Source of the DNA: CBDCWT01 sp965223305
GTDB taxonomy: Bacteria; Planctomycetota; Planctomycetia; Pirellulales; Pirellulaceae
Length of the DNA stretch: 64,000 nt
Direction of reading: 5' to 3'
Assembly: GCA_965223305.1 (NCBI GenBank)
Contig: CBDCWT010000079.1
Coordinates: 1 to 64,000, forward strand
Below, one piece after another: positions 9,354-18,639 of the stretch. The position numbers were made by a program, and so were the translations under genes. Numbering within the stretch: position 1 is the stretch's first letter; each line of letters begins with the position of its first letter. The notes under the pieces are model-generated. The model searched no databases. It saw only the letters and a list, made by a program, of their open reading frames with translations, and was not told where the DNA came from.

Positions 9354-12323
9354 TTAGGGTATCGGCTGGGGCCAGGGTGGTTCCGGTAGCGGTTGCTCGT
9401 CGTAAGGTACGACTTGGGCGTCGAGCTCGCTTTGGCCGTGGATAGCAGACACGCCCACCGGTACCTGTTCCATGCGGCGGAGCTGCTTGGTGTAGAGCAG
9501 GTGCGGTAGTTCGCCGTAGGCCGGCATCGCCTCGCACGGCAACTGGTAATAGGGTTCAGGCTGATACTGCTCGTCGTACAGTCCCTGCCAGAATCCGTCG
9601 TCTCCGATCGTCATCAGCTCTAGGTCGAGGAACAACTGCATGCGGCCGATAACGTAGCCGATACGCTCGGCAGCCACCCTGCTGAGCGCCGACGCGTAAC
9701 GGTTTTGAGCTTGCAGCACGTCGGTCGCCCGCACGATTCCCAACCCCATCCGGAACTCCAACGTCGTGCTCGTCACTTGCTTGGAGGCCAAGGCCGCGCC
9801 AACCACGTTGATCGCATACTGCTGCTGGCGAAGGGCCAGCCCGCGCAGGTCGTTTCGCACATCGAGCTTGATGTTGTCTTCTAACAACATCAGACGCCGC
9901 AGACCGACGTTATAGTTGATCAACGCCCGGCGAAAGGAGTTTCGTTGGGATCGTCGATTAAGCGGGGCGTCGAACGCCAGCCGCACTTGGGTCTGACTCT
10001 CGTCTAACGTGAAGTCAAATACGCGATTCACATCCGCGCGCGTCCGGATCACCTGTGTCGCGCTGAGATCGAGTATCGACTTGAGATCGTCACCCGCGAA
10101 CTTGATTTGCCGCCAATCATCAGCCAAGTTCCCGCGTTCATTCATGAGTTCGAAACGCAGCACCAACGCCGTCATCATGGCGTCGTCCACGCCGATGTCG
10201 ATCGGCACCAATCCTGTGTCGATTCCGCGGCGTACTGCATCGGCTTCTTCAAGCAGCTGGTCGGCCACTGCCAGTGTTTGCTGCAACGCGACGTCGGCCG
10301 GCGGAGGCGTGGCGGGATTGCCGACAGCTTGATCCAACGCCCTGACAACCACTTCCACCCGCCGCACCAACTCTCTCGCCTCGTCGATCAAGCTGGACAG
10401 TTCTTCTTCCCGCTCGGCTTCTTGCTGTTGGCCGGCTTCCTGCTGAAACAATCGGCGACTGCGTGTGCGGAGCGCACTCGATTCAGCAGTCAACGCTTCC
10501 AGCAGACGCCGGAATTCATCGACCTGTTCGGGTGGCACCGCCCTCCGCTCGGCCAGGTCGAGTTGTTGATGGATCAGTTCGAACAGCACATCGCTGAGAT
10601 TGAGTGTTTGGCGCATGATCTCATAGGGACGCTGAGCCTGTTCTTCTTGACGCAGCTCCTGTCGAACCTCGCGGCTATCTTCCCGCGCAGACTCGACCAG
10701 CATCTGGGAACGAATGTCCTGCAGCCGCTCGTCGTCGCCCGCCTGCTCGCCCTGCCGCCGCTGCAATTCGAATGCCTCCAACAGCCGGTCGATCAGCTCG
10801 ACCGAGGCGGTGAGCAGCACCAGTCGGTTGGGAAACTCGGCTTGCCGCTCTGACAAAAGACGTTCCCCGTCCCGGCGAATCAGCTCATTGCCAACTGCCA
10901 ATTCGTCGTCCGTGGTGAGCTGTTCGAGTTCAGCCAGACTGACATTCACATTCGTTTCGGTAGGCAGTCCCACGCTGATTTTCAGATTGTCGAGAAACTG
11001 CTCGAGGTTGTTGCAGGTGTCAATCAGACCGCTGCGGCCGTCCAGCACTTGTTGCTCGACCTGGTCGACTTGAAACCGCGGTACGACCCCGGCGCGAAAC
11101 TCCGCTTCAGTCTGGTTGAACAGGCGGACCAACGAAAAGTAGTTCTGCGAATCGATTTCAACCTGCCGGTAGGTTCTCAGCAGGTTGTAATAGCGGGTCG
11201 CCAGATCCGTGAACAGCTCCTTGCGGAAGCGGGCGAAGTCACGAGCGGCATAGACAACGTCACGTTCTGCTTGAGTCAACGATTCCAAGCGAATGTCACG
11301 CTGGAGGATTGATTGGGACATGTCCAGCAGCAGACTTGAACCTACGTCGGCCGCGAAACCCTGTGGACCGTTGAAAGTTAGTACGACATCGTTCGCGAAT
11401 CGCGCCAGCAGATCGCCGCCCGTCAGCAACATCTTGTCGGCCTGCAGCGTCGTCGGAATGCTCAGCGTATTTTCCGTGATGCCTCCGATGCGGTCGTGCG
11501 TGAGGCGCGGTGACGTCCCGTTGTTGCTCGCCGAGAACTTTAGGTCATAAGCGAACCGCTGGAGCGAGAGGTCGAGCGCCACGCGATAGAGCAGCTCTTT
11601 TTGCAGTTGGTAGTTGCGGCTGTTGATCAGAGCGAGGTCGATAATGTCCCCCAAGGTCATCCGCGGCGCTGGGTCAAGCTGCCCTTCGTCCGGATAGGTT
11701 CCGTAGGTCAGTTCATACTCGCTACGGAGTCGCTCGAAGTCATACATCCTGCGGCGGCAGGAGAGGGGAACATCATCCCAAGCCGATGTGGGAATGGGGG
11801 CGACCCCCGGTTGGTCGCCGACAATCGTCGATGTCTCGTCGTTGTCTTGGAGGCGACGGCGCCGCACGCGCGATTCGAAGGAGGCCCGGGCTGCCGCGTA
11901 ACCACCCGCGGCGGCTGGAGGTGTGGCCGCCGGCCCTTCGTTGGTCGGCGGCAACCGTAGTAACAACGGTCTGTCCGGCTGGATCGCAACCACCGGATCG
12001 ATCGACACTCCGCCGTCACCTACGGGATGGATACTGTGCAGCCGCTGTGGCTGCTGTGCACGAAGCGCCGGAAGGTCGTAGGCGTACAGTTGAGGGGCAG
12101 GGATCGGCAACAGCGGGTCGTCGCTGGGAGTTGGATCGTAAAACCGCGAAGCCGGATGCGGCTCGATCGTGAAGTCGCTCGGCGGCTCCCAGGGAGCCGA
12201 CGCCGTTTTTTCATGCAGCAGCGCATAACTATCTGCGTCCGCGCGAACGCGGTAGTGACTGCGAGTACAACCAGCTAGCATCGCCAGCATAGCTAGCGGC
12301 CAAACGGCACCCAGGCGAACCAC
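9354..12323 (-). CDS. TolC-family outer-membrane efflux lipoprotein, unusually long
   Basis: About 989 residues, roughly twice a usual TolC/OprM protein. GTG 12323 is preferred because AGGAGG lies 6 bases upstream; it gives a short lipoprotein signal ending in the lipobox LAGC, so the protein should be lipid-anchored like OprM. The first 180 residues are proline-rich. TolC-type repeats follow (LGDIIDLALINSRNYQLQ, TRYYNLLRTYRQVEIDSQN, and later NLADDWRQIKFAGDDLKSIL, FRMGLGIVRATDVLQAQNRY). Between the two halves is a glutamine- and glutamate-rich, strongly helical insert of about 200-250 residues that may lengthen the periplasmic tunnel. Upstream on the same strand, beyond repeats and an IS element, are an ABC permease and a periplasmic adaptor. 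Together they could form a tripartite exporter; the partnership is inferred from position. Confidence 0.85.
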   Translation of the reverse strand: MVRLGAVWPLAMLAMLAGCTRSHYRVRADADSYALLHEKTASAPWEPPSDFTIEPHPASRFYDPTPSDDPLLPIPAPQLYAYDLPALRAQQPQRLHSIHPVGDGGVSIDPVVAIQPDRPLLLRLPPTNEGPAATPPAAAGGYAAARASFESRVRRRRLQDNDETSTIVGDQPGVAPIPTSAWDDVPLSCRRRMYDFERLRSEYELTYGTYPDEGQLDPAPRMTLGDIIDLALINSRNYQLQKELLYRVALDLSLQRFAYDLKFSASNNGTSPRLTHDRIGGITENTLSIPTTLQADKMLLTGGDLLARFANDVVLTFNGPQGFAADVGSSLLLDMSQSILQRDIRLESLTQAERDVVYAARDFARFRKELFTDLATRYYNLLRTYRQVEIDSQNYFSLVRLFNQTEAEFRAGVVPRFQVDQVEQQVLDGRSGLIDTCNNLEQFLDNLKISVGLPTETNVNVSLAELEQLTTDDELAVGNELIRRDGERLLSERQAEFPNRLVLLTASVELIDRLLEAFELQRRQGEQAGDDERLQDIRSQMLVESAREDSREVRQELRQEEQAQRPYEIMRQTLNLSDVLFELIHQQLDLAERRAVPPEQVDEFRRLLEALTAESSALRTRSRRLFQQEAGQQQEAEREEELSSLIDEARELVRRVEVVVRALDQAVGNPATPPPADVALQQTLAVADQLLEEADAVRRGIDTGLVPIDIGVDDAMMTALVLRFELMNERGNLADDWRQIKFAGDDLKSILDLSATQVIRTRADVNRVFDFTLDESQTQVRLAFDAPLNRRSQRNSFRRALINYNVGLRRLMLLEDNIKLDVRNDLRGLALRQQQYAINVVGAALASKQVTSTTLEFRMGLGIVRATDVLQAQNRYASALSRVAAERIGYVIGRMQLFLDLELMTIGDDGFWQGLYDEQYQPEPYYQLPCEAMPAYGELPHLLYTKQLRRMEQVPVGVSAIHGQSELDAQVVPYDEQPLPEPPWPQPIP

Positions 12324-12750
12324 ACGACTCCTCCTCAACGACAGCAAACGCGCTCAGCCACCACTGACTGCATCGGCGGAGCCGGCGACTGTCACCCAGG
12401 AAAAATCGAGTGTGTCGGTTAGCTAGGTAGGGTAGGCGGCGGTTGGGCTGGGGGGGCGGAGGGTGGCAATTGGTTGGGAGGGCGACGCTCCACACGAAGG
12501 GGCATCGAAACTGGTGCTGCCGGAACGGCGCGGCGGACACGGCTGGCGGGAATCGGCGCGTTTCCCGCCGCTTGTTCCGGCCTACCTTCTACGTTCGGCT
12601 AGCGGCGTACGTTAACCGCGTAAATCCTCACCCCGACCCCTCTCCGCCGACGGGAGAGGGAGCAGCTTTGTTGCTTTCCCTGTAGATCCTGTCAAACATC
12701 AGCCGGAATGCGTTAGCATCCGGTTAGGGTGCAAACCGTGGGCTAACGCC
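12324..12750. repeat. Intergenic modules B, F (partial), G-like, E and left part of D
   Basis: No gene is supported. Recognisable pieces are a B-like segment (GGGAGGGCGACGCTCC, about 12476), half of the palindromic F element (CCGGAACGGCGCGGCGGA to TTGTTCCGGCCTAC, about 12521-12587), a G-like purine/pyrimidine hairpin (about 12628-12662), an E module (CCGGAATGCGTTAGCATCCG, about 12704) and the left portion of a D module cut by the IS element. Confidence 0.75.
12741..12750. repeat. IS target-site duplication, left copy
   Basis: GGCTAACGCC directly before the left terminal inverted repeat is repeated exactly after the right end at 14242-14251. Ten bases suits IS4-family elements. The sequence is the hairpin core (GGGC-TAAC-GCCC) of module D. 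Confidence 0.9.
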
Positions 12751-14241
12751 GAGCCCTTTCAAGCTAGTACTTCCCTCGACTTTTGGCGAGGACGCGGGCT
12801 GTTGCGACGTGATTTCCGCGATTGCCGGATTTTCTTTTGGGCGGAGGTTTCTTGGGTCCACGTTTACTCTTGAGAAACCGCTTCAGGTTCACCTGTTTGC
12901 CGAGGAATCGTAAACGGGCTGCAAGTTGTGCTGCCGTTCGATTACCCTCAAGCTTGGCGAATTCTTCGTCGGTCAATGCGATTCGAAAACCTGACCACGT
13001 TTCCGATATTTCAAGTGCAATGTAGTAGGTCGATACTTCCTCCGCGATCTTCGGATTGTCGTGACCAACTGCGATTGCGGTTTTAATCACACTCAGAACA
13101 TTGAACATCATCAGTCCCATGGAGAAGCTGAATAACGCTGCTTTGGGATAGCCCAACGTTTCGATCTCACAGTGAAGCACTTCGGCAAGTTGTTGAAATG
13201 CTGTTTCGATCGTCCATCGCTTGCGATACGCACAAGTAACTTGCCGAGCCTTAACCCGCTTGGGCAAGTTGGTCAAAAGATGAATCTCCTTATCACCCTT
13301 TCGCGTCGGTGTGGACAACTTGACCGTGATGCGGCGTAGCTTAAGCGTCTGCCCGCGGAACTCGATCTCAATCGATTGTTCGTAGAGCGTGTCGCCCCCT
13401 ATCTTGCCGATCTTGACTCTCGAGCCACATGATTTCCATCCCGGCACGTTTCCCAAGCTGTGACGGAAGATGAAATGCGATTCCTTCTCCAAGGCCATCG
13501 CCATCATCATGGTCTTGGTGCCAAACTTTCGGTCTCCAATCCATAGTTCACTGGGCTCGACCAACTCAAGGATCTCGGGAAACATGGTGCATTCCGAAGC
13601 ATGACCGTCTTCGCAAGGAATTACATCGTGTATCAAACGATGGTCGGGGTCGAGAATGGGGATGCATTGACCAGGCAGCGCCGCGGCCCCCAAGGTGCGA
13701 AGTTCTTCGATCCGATGTTGCGTGCCTGCGAAGTGATTGCCATCGATGATCCGAGTCTTGTAACCGCTCACAAATGAAGCAGGCAAGCCTTTCTTGAGCG
13801 ATCCGAGTACCGTCTGTAGATCCCGCGCAGTCTCTGCAACCATCGCCCGCCCGACTGCAGGCTCGATACCCTGCAGTTTGTTGTAAATCGAGGCGATTGA
13901 CACACCGACTTGTTCTCTTGTTCGGTGCTTGTACGCAGCATTGACTGACGGCTTTGCTTTGATTGCTACCAGTCCCATCAGGTCGGCAACCGTCGAAAAC
14001 GCTAGATCTCCACATTTCTGCTGGACTGCATATTCCTCAAAGAGCCGATCGAGCCGATCGCTATCAAGAACATGCTCAAGCGTGGTGCGGGCCATAACCG
14101 AAATCGGACTCTCCTTCTCAAAGCGTTTAAACACTTCGGCGACTCGCATATTTGCATCCTCCTGCCAGATTACGAAAACGTACACCAAAGTGATTCTACG
14201 CCTGTCATCCGAGAGAAGAAGTCGCTAGCTTGAAAGGGCTC
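12751..14241. mobile_element. Complete IS4-family insertion sequence (1,491 bp)
   Basis: The ends are perfect 17-bp inverted repeats: GAGCCCTTTCAAGCTAG at 12751-12767 and its complement at 14225-14241. A single intact transposase gene fills the element. It is flanked by an exact 10-bp target duplication and splits a D repeat module into two recognisable halves, so the insertion is recent on the timescale of repeat decay. No passenger gene is present. Confidence 0.93.
12764..14149 (-). CDS. IS4-family DDE transposase
   Basis: 461 residues from ATG 14149, which follows AGGAGG; upstream in-frame codons up to 14188 lack such a site. The DDE residues are visible: Asp about 136 in RIIDGNHF, Asp about 206 in LWIGDRKF, and Glu about 315 in YRKRWTIETAFQ, the Y-(2)-R-(3)-E signature of IS4-type transposases. 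A beta-strand insertion domain lies between the second Asp and the Glu, as usual in this family. The C-terminus is very basic (KSKRGPKKPPPKRKSGNRG), probably DNA-binding. The gene is intact and the stop falls in the left end of the element, so the element is predicted to be active. Confidence 0.93.
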   Translation of the reverse strand: MRVAEVFKRFEKESPISVMARTTLEHVLDSDRLDRLFEEYAVQQKCGDLAFSTVADLMGLVAIKAKPSVNAAYKHRTREQVGVSIASIYNKLQGIEPAVGRAMVAETARDLQTVLGSLKKGLPASFVSGYKTRIIDGNHFAGTQHRIEELRTLGAAALPGQCIPILDPDHRLIHDVIPCEDGHASECTMFPEILELVEPSELWIGDRKFGTKTMMMAMALEKESHFIFRHSLGNVPGWKSCGSRVKIGKIGGDTLYEQSIEIEFRGQTLKLRRITVKLSTPTRKGDKEIHLLTNLPKRVKARQVTCAYRKRWTIETAFQQLAEVLHCEIETLGYPKAALFSFSMGLMMFNVLSVIKTAIAVGHDNPKIAEEVSTYYIALEISETWSGFRIALTDEEFAKLEGNRTAAQLAARLRFLGKQVNLKRFLKSKRGPKKPPPKRKSGNRGNHVATARVLAKSRGKY

Positions 14242-14358
14242 GGCTAACGCCCAGCGGCTGATTCGATCGTAGCCGAACTCGCCAGAGTTTGGCGGACTGC
14301 CCACTGCCACAACCATGTTAGTCGTTCGGGAGGGCGACGCTCCTGCGGAGCCGTTTGC
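14242..14358. repeat. Right target duplication and remainder of a D-A-B repeat
   Basis: Bases 14242-14251 (GGCTAACGCC) are the right target duplication. They lead into the rest of module D (CAGCGGCTGATTCGATCG), then module A at about 14268-14300 and module B at about 14327-14352. Joining this to 12728-12750 rebuilds a normal D-A-B block. Confidence 0.85.
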
Positions 14359-14538
14359 TAGCCCGAATTATTCATGAGCGATCTGCTGCGAGGTCGTAAG
14401 TCCATCCGTGGCTTCGTCATGCTTCACAATTCTCCCTCGACGTATTGCTTCAATACGCCTGCGGGAGAATTGCTCGCCTTCCTTGCCACGAACGCACTTA
14501 CAACCTCTCGCCACGATCTTCATGAATAATCCGGGCTA
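14359..14538. mobile_element. 180-bp palindromic MITE-like element, copy 1
   Basis: The element begins TAGCCCGAATTATTCATGA and ends with the near complement TCATGAATAATCCGGGCTA. Most of its length is one imperfect palindrome; the two arms meet at CGTATTG-CTT-CAATACG. TA at both ends and the lack of a gene suggest a miniature inverted-repeat element mobilised in trans. By eye this copy differs from copy 2 at four positions. Confidence 0.85.
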
Positions 14539-14695
14539 GGCTTCGATTTGGCAGCAGCCCTCAACTGCCCATTCGCTTTCAACTCCAAGGTGAGGGTAAT
14601 CCGGCGCGGAGACACGCTTATCGAAACTGCTGCGCGGAAACCTCTGGCCACGGCACACGGAGTGTGCCGGCTACATTGTTACTCGGCTGGGCCTG

Positions 14696-14962
14696 CTACT
14701 TTCCTGCGGGGCGCATGGTTGCGAAGGCGGCAACCGTCATGATGACGCTGCCACCAAACAGACTGCCCACCAACACCTTGCGGGCCAGCTGGCGGCGGTG
14801 GAGGTTCGCTTCCAACACGTCCGCGTAGCCGTCGTCCCCCGAAGTTCGTGCACGGTGAAAGTCGACGCTCGGAGAAGGTGGCTCGACCGCTAGCAAGGCG
14901 AAACCGGCGATTGCCAGACTGAGAGCGATTAACAGACAGAACGGTGGGAGCAAGCCGCGCAT
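14696..14962 (-). CDS. Small two-helix membrane protein
   Basis: 88 residues with two predicted membrane helices (about residues 4-24, LLPPFCLLIALSLAIAGFAL; and 64-82, VLVGSLFGGSVIMTVAAF) separated by a polar stretch. No family was recognised. It lies 12 bases downstream of the ABC permease on the same strand, so it is probably co-transcribed and may be an accessory of the exporter. Function unknown. Confidence 0.6.
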   Translation of the reverse strand: MRGLLPPFCLLIALSLAIAGFALLAVEPPSPSVDFHRARTSGDDGYADVLEANLHRRQLARKVLVGSLFGGSVIMTVAAFATMRPAGK

Positions 14963-14974
14963 GCAACCCCTTTG

Positions 14975-16264
14975 TTATTCGTGGCGCAGCGCTTCGATAG
15001 GATCCATCATTGCCGCCCGCCTGGCAGGGTAGATGCCGAAGGCGATCCCGATGCCCACCGAAATGCCGAAGGCCATCGCCACCGACCAAACGCTCACAAC
15101 CGTCTCCAATCCGGCCAATGAGCTGACAACAATCGGGATGGCAAGCCCGAACACCACACCCATGATACCGCCGATCGACGAGAGTAAGACGGTTTCGACC
15201 AGAAACTGGTAGGTGATATCCGAGCGTTTGGCGCCTAGCGCGCGGCGGATTCCGATCTCACGAGTCCGTTCGGTAACGCTCGCCAACATGATGTTCATGA
15301 TGCCGATGCCGCCCACCAGCAAGGAAATAAAGGCAATGCAACCCAACACTAAGTTCCAGATTCGCTTCTCTTGTTCCGCTTGATGCAACAACTCTAGCGG
15401 CACTTGGATCTCGAAATCACTGGCACCCTGATGTGACTTTTCCAGCAGCTTGCGGGCCATGGCGGCTGTCTGGCTGACGAAGTTGGCGTCCTGCACCGTG
15501 AGGGTGATTTCGTTCAGCTGTGTCATCTCGTAACTGCGGCTGCCGGCGCTGCGAACGACCTGCATCTCGCCAAACCTATGCTGGGCACACGCCAAGGGAA
15601 TATAGATATCGTCGTTAAAATCCTGCTGGCCAACCGCGCCCGGTGTCGCGTTTCCGCTTCCCTGAGGAGCGAGCACTCCGACGACTCGATAGACATCACT
15701 GCCCAACAACACCGCTCGGCCCAGTGGATCTTCGAACTTAAACAGCCGCTCCGCTGCGCCGGCTGCCAGTACCGCCACGTTATGTGTGCTGTAGTTGTCG
15801 ACGTTGGTTACGAAGCGGCCACGGTGAAGGCGCAGATTCTTGATCTTAGGAAGTTCGGGAGTTGTGCCGAGAATTCTGGCGTTGGGAATTCGCCGGTGCC
15901 GAACTTGCGCATCCTGAACTACAAGGGCAATTGGAACCGCACCCGTGATCGTGGGCAGCGTGGCTTTGAGGCGTTCGAAGTCCGTGTGTTTCAATCCGTA
16001 CTCGAGCACGCGAGCTCGTGACTGCGTCGCCGCCGTCGCAGAATCGTCCTCTTCCTCGCCTGCAGGTTTGATGCTGCGAATGATCACGTTGTTGGCGCCG
16101 AGCTGGCGGATCCTCTCAAGCGCTTCTTTCTTGGAGCCCTCACCAACGGCCAGCATCGCGATCACTGAGCCAACTCCGAGGATCACACCCAGGACGGTCA
16201 GCAGGCTGCGCAACTTGTGCAGCAACAAGTTTTTGACACCGACCTTGAGCGTGTTCCAATGCAT
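14975..16264 (-). CDS. MacB/FtsX-type ABC transporter permease
   Basis: 429 residues with the MacB architecture: a first membrane helix (SLLTVLGVILGVGSVIAML, about residues 20-40), a large periplasmic core to about residue 300, and three C-terminal helices in an FtsX domain containing GGIGIMNIMLASVTERTREI and IGIRRALGAKRSDI, the coupling motif that contacts the ATPase. It ends with the usual RRAAMMDPIEALRHE. The nucleotide-binding domain is not fused, unlike E. coli MacB, and no separate ATPase gene lies between it and the adaptor gene 184 bases upstream. Probable role: lipoprotein, peptide or small-molecule export with the adaptor and the TolC protein nearby. Confidence 0.9.
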   Translation of the reverse strand: MHWNTLKVGVKNLLLHKLRSLLTVLGVILGVGSVIAMLAVGEGSKKEALERIRQLGANNVIIRSIKPAGEEEDDSATAATQSRARVLEYGLKHTDFERLKATLPTITGAVPIALVVQDAQVRHRRIPNARILGTTPELPKIKNLRLHRGRFVTNVDNYSTHNVAVLAAGAAERLFKFEDPLGRAVLLGSDVYRVVGVLAPQGSGNATPGAVGQQDFNDDIYIPLACAQHRFGEMQVVRSAGSRSYEMTQLNEITLTVQDANFVSQTAAMARKLLEKSHQGASDFEIQVPLELLHQAEQEKRIWNLVLGCIAFISLLVGGIGIMNIMLASVTERTREIGIRRALGAKRSDITYQFLVETVLLSSIGGIMGVVFGLAIPIVVSSLAGLETVVSVWSVAMAFGISVGIGIAFGIYPARRAAMMDPIEALRHE

Positions 16265-16448
16265 GGGCTATCTGGCTGCGGGCCAAACGACGGCTGGCTC
16301 CACTTAGTCAATCTCGGTTAGTTAGACACTACTCTCTCTCCGGCCAGCCAGCTGGGGGAGAGGACGCTTGGAGAGTCGCTACACGACCAGCCCATCCTTG
16401 TTTGAGGACAATGCCTAACAAGAATCCCGAATCTGCACGTGGCGTGAC

Positions 16449-18209
16449 CTACTCGTCGCCACCTGGGGCCTGCCCCCCCGAGTTGCGGCGACGCGGGCCG
16501 CCACCCTGTCGGTTCCGCCGCCCATTGGCGATTCGCTTGCTGTCATTGCGATTACGCACCGGTTCCACCTTGGTCTCCGCTGCGATGACTTCTGCCGGAA
16601 TCTCCGGCGCCTCTGGAGCGCCGTCCTCGGGCGAGATTTCGTTGGACTGTTCTGTTTCCTCCAAAATAGCCATCGGATTTAGTACCAGCCGATCCCCAGC
16701 GGCGAGCCCTTTCGGGATGTGAACGAATTTGTCGTTGTTACGTCCCAACTCAATATCACGACGCTCGACGCCCCGCCCTGTGTCGACGTAGCACCAGGTC
16801 TCCTGTTCGATTTGAACAATCGCCTGTACGGGGACGGAAACAACGTCTTCGATGCGCTCGACGTGCATTTCCACAACTGCCGTCATGCCCGGCTTCAGCT
16901 GTTCCACGTCATCCAGAATACGCACCGTGCATTCGTATGTTTTTACGTTCGTGTAGTAGCTGGACGTGGGCACGACGGCGACATCCGAGACGATGGCATC
17001 GTAAGCCACATTTGGAAATGCATCGATGCGTACCATAGCCGGCAGACCCCGGCGGACCTGATCCAGGACCGCTTCGTGGATCTGTGTCTTGACTTGCATC
17101 TTAGAGAGGTCGGGCAGCGTGATCAGCTCCTGGCGTTGCCGAACCGTAGCACCCTCGGCAATCTCCGTCCCGCTGCTGTAACGGCTGCGCTGTCTGGCGT
17201 AGACAACCATGCCGTCGTGCGGCGCGTAGATCTTGCAATTCGCAAGTTGCTCTTCGTACTTGTCGAGCCGTTCCTTTTCCTTGACTTCGGATTTTTCTGC
17301 TTCTTCCTTGGCGGCTAGCGCCTGCGCCAACAGGGAGACGTTGTCCGTCTTGACCTGCTGCAGGGTTCGTATGGATGTCTGAACGTCACCTTCGAGCGTC
17401 AGCTGCTGCATCCTCTTCTGGTAAGCTTGGTACTGGTCGCGGCTGGACAGAAGGTTGTTCAGTTTGTTGACGCCGGTGGTCACGTCGCCTTCTGCTCTCA
17501 ACAGCTTCATACGGCTCTCTTCCAGCTCGCTCTTGCCGCGATAACCGAGCTTGAAGAGCGCCTCCATGCCCGACTTTTGAGTCTTGGCCAACTCCAGCTG
17601 CATCTGCGACTCGAGGATCAGATTGCGCTGGTCGTCGATCTGACGTTCGATCGTCTCGACGTCCAATTTCGCGGTGCCATTTTCCTCGTCCATGAACACC
17701 TCCAGCTGCAACTGGGCCAGCTCGACTTGCAACTTGGCCTGCGCTTCGGAGGTTTGATTCTGAGTCTTCTGATTCTCGAATTTTGCGACCGCTTGAATGC
17801 GCTGCGATTTGGCCCGCTCGTGATCCAGCACCTGCTGGTCGAGACGTTCCCGAATCGCGGCCGAGTCAAGCTCGACCAGGAGGTCGTCTTTTTCGACCGC
17901 GCTGCCGTTGGGAACGATAAAAATGATCTGTGTGCCGCTGTTGCCGCTGCTGCGGTCGAACGAGAGGTTCTCCACCTCGCAACGGATCTTGGTCTCCACC
18001 TGGCTCTCTAGATTGCCTCGCTCGGTGACCACGATCGGCAAGTCGCCCTGAGCCACGTTGTAGTAGACAAGGTTGTCCTGCCCGCTTCCCAGGTCGCCCC
18101 AGACACTCCACACGGCAATGGCAAGGATGACCAGCGAGCCGGCGATGCCGATTCCCAGCGCAGGTTTCCACGCGCGATGCCAGAACGTGGCGGATTGCGT
18201 CGCGTTCAT
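16449..18209 (-). CDS. HlyD/MacA-type periplasmic adaptor protein
   Basis: 586 residues, starting at ATG 18209 after GGAGA. One N-terminal membrane helix (about residues 18-36, IGIAGSLVILAIAVWSVW) is followed by a biotinyl-lipoyl-like half (NLVYYNVAQGDLPIVVTERG), a long helical hairpin (about residues 105-310, glutamine- and glutamate-rich), the second lipoyl half (CKIYAPHDGMVVYARQ) and beta-barrel and membrane-proximal domains. The C-terminus is a low-complexity arginine/glycine/proline tail (RRNRQGGGPRRRNSGGQ). It is the first gene of the export cluster and should link the inner-membrane permease to the TolC channel. Confidence 0.9.
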   Translation of the reverse strand: MNATQSATFWHRAWKPALGIGIAGSLVILAIAVWSVWGDLGSGQDNLVYYNVAQGDLPIVVTERGNLESQVETKIRCEVENLSFDRSSGNSGTQIIFIVPNGSAVEKDDLLVELDSAAIRERLDQQVLDHERAKSQRIQAVAKFENQKTQNQTSEAQAKLQVELAQLQLEVFMDEENGTAKLDVETIERQIDDQRNLILESQMQLELAKTQKSGMEALFKLGYRGKSELEESRMKLLRAEGDVTTGVNKLNNLLSSRDQYQAYQKRMQQLTLEGDVQTSIRTLQQVKTDNVSLLAQALAAKEEAEKSEVKEKERLDKYEEQLANCKIYAPHDGMVVYARQRSRYSSGTEIAEGATVRQRQELITLPDLSKMQVKTQIHEAVLDQVRRGLPAMVRIDAFPNVAYDAIVSDVAVVPTSSYYTNVKTYECTVRILDDVEQLKPGMTAVVEMHVERIEDVVSVPVQAIVQIEQETWCYVDTGRGVERRDIELGRNNDKFVHIPKGLAAGDRLVLNPMAILEETEQSNEISPEDGAPEAPEIPAEVIAAETKVEPVRNRNDSKRIANGRRNRQGGGPRRRNSGGQAPGGDE

Positions 18210-18639
18210 CGGTTTCTCCAGAGGACTCAGCAGGGGTTGGGGCAGCAGCTAGCTATTTTAACCCCGTGGCGGGACGAACGTTGCGTTCGTTGTTCAGGTG
18301 GGAATGTGGCCATTGTGGCTGCGGTTCGCCTTCGCGCAGCCCAAAAGCCCATTCAGCTAGTATTATAGTCGCCGGGTGCTAGCCGCGTCTACATGTTCCG
18401 TCCTATCGACCGTGAATCCCCCGCACTCTACGCTGTTAAGAACTTTCCCCCCTACGTTCCGCGCTATCCGGATCGTAGCCAGCGTTTTGGTGGACTGTCG
18501 TTTCGTCCAAATTCTGGCGAATTCGGCTACAAGAAGGCCTTAACGGTGTTGCCTGCATCGGCCCCTGGCAGCGCCACAACGGTCGGAGGAGTCACGTGAC
18601 AGCCGCCTCTACCTAGCCCGCTGTTGTGTGAGTATTGAC
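18210..18639. repeat. Intergenic region with an A-A' inverted repeat
   Basis: The divergent region between the adaptor and the enolase-superfamily gene. The only clear element is an A-A' inverted repeat at about 18475-18530 (TAGCCAGCGTTTTGGTGGAC, then TTCTGGCGAATTCGGCTAC), followed by its usual tail (CCTTAACGGTGTTG). Promoters for both genes must lie here but none can be named. Confidence 0.7.

Noticed and set aside
12751..14241. Composite transposon or genomic island between the two IS-like features
   Set aside because: Only one copy of the IS is present and the flanking TA-ended element has unrelated ends; adjacent genes are ordinary.
14359..14538. Structured non-coding RNA or riboswitch
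   Set aside because: The palindrome is present at three unrelated loci in almost identical form with TA ends and in both relations to genes, which fits a mobile element better than a gene-specific regulator.
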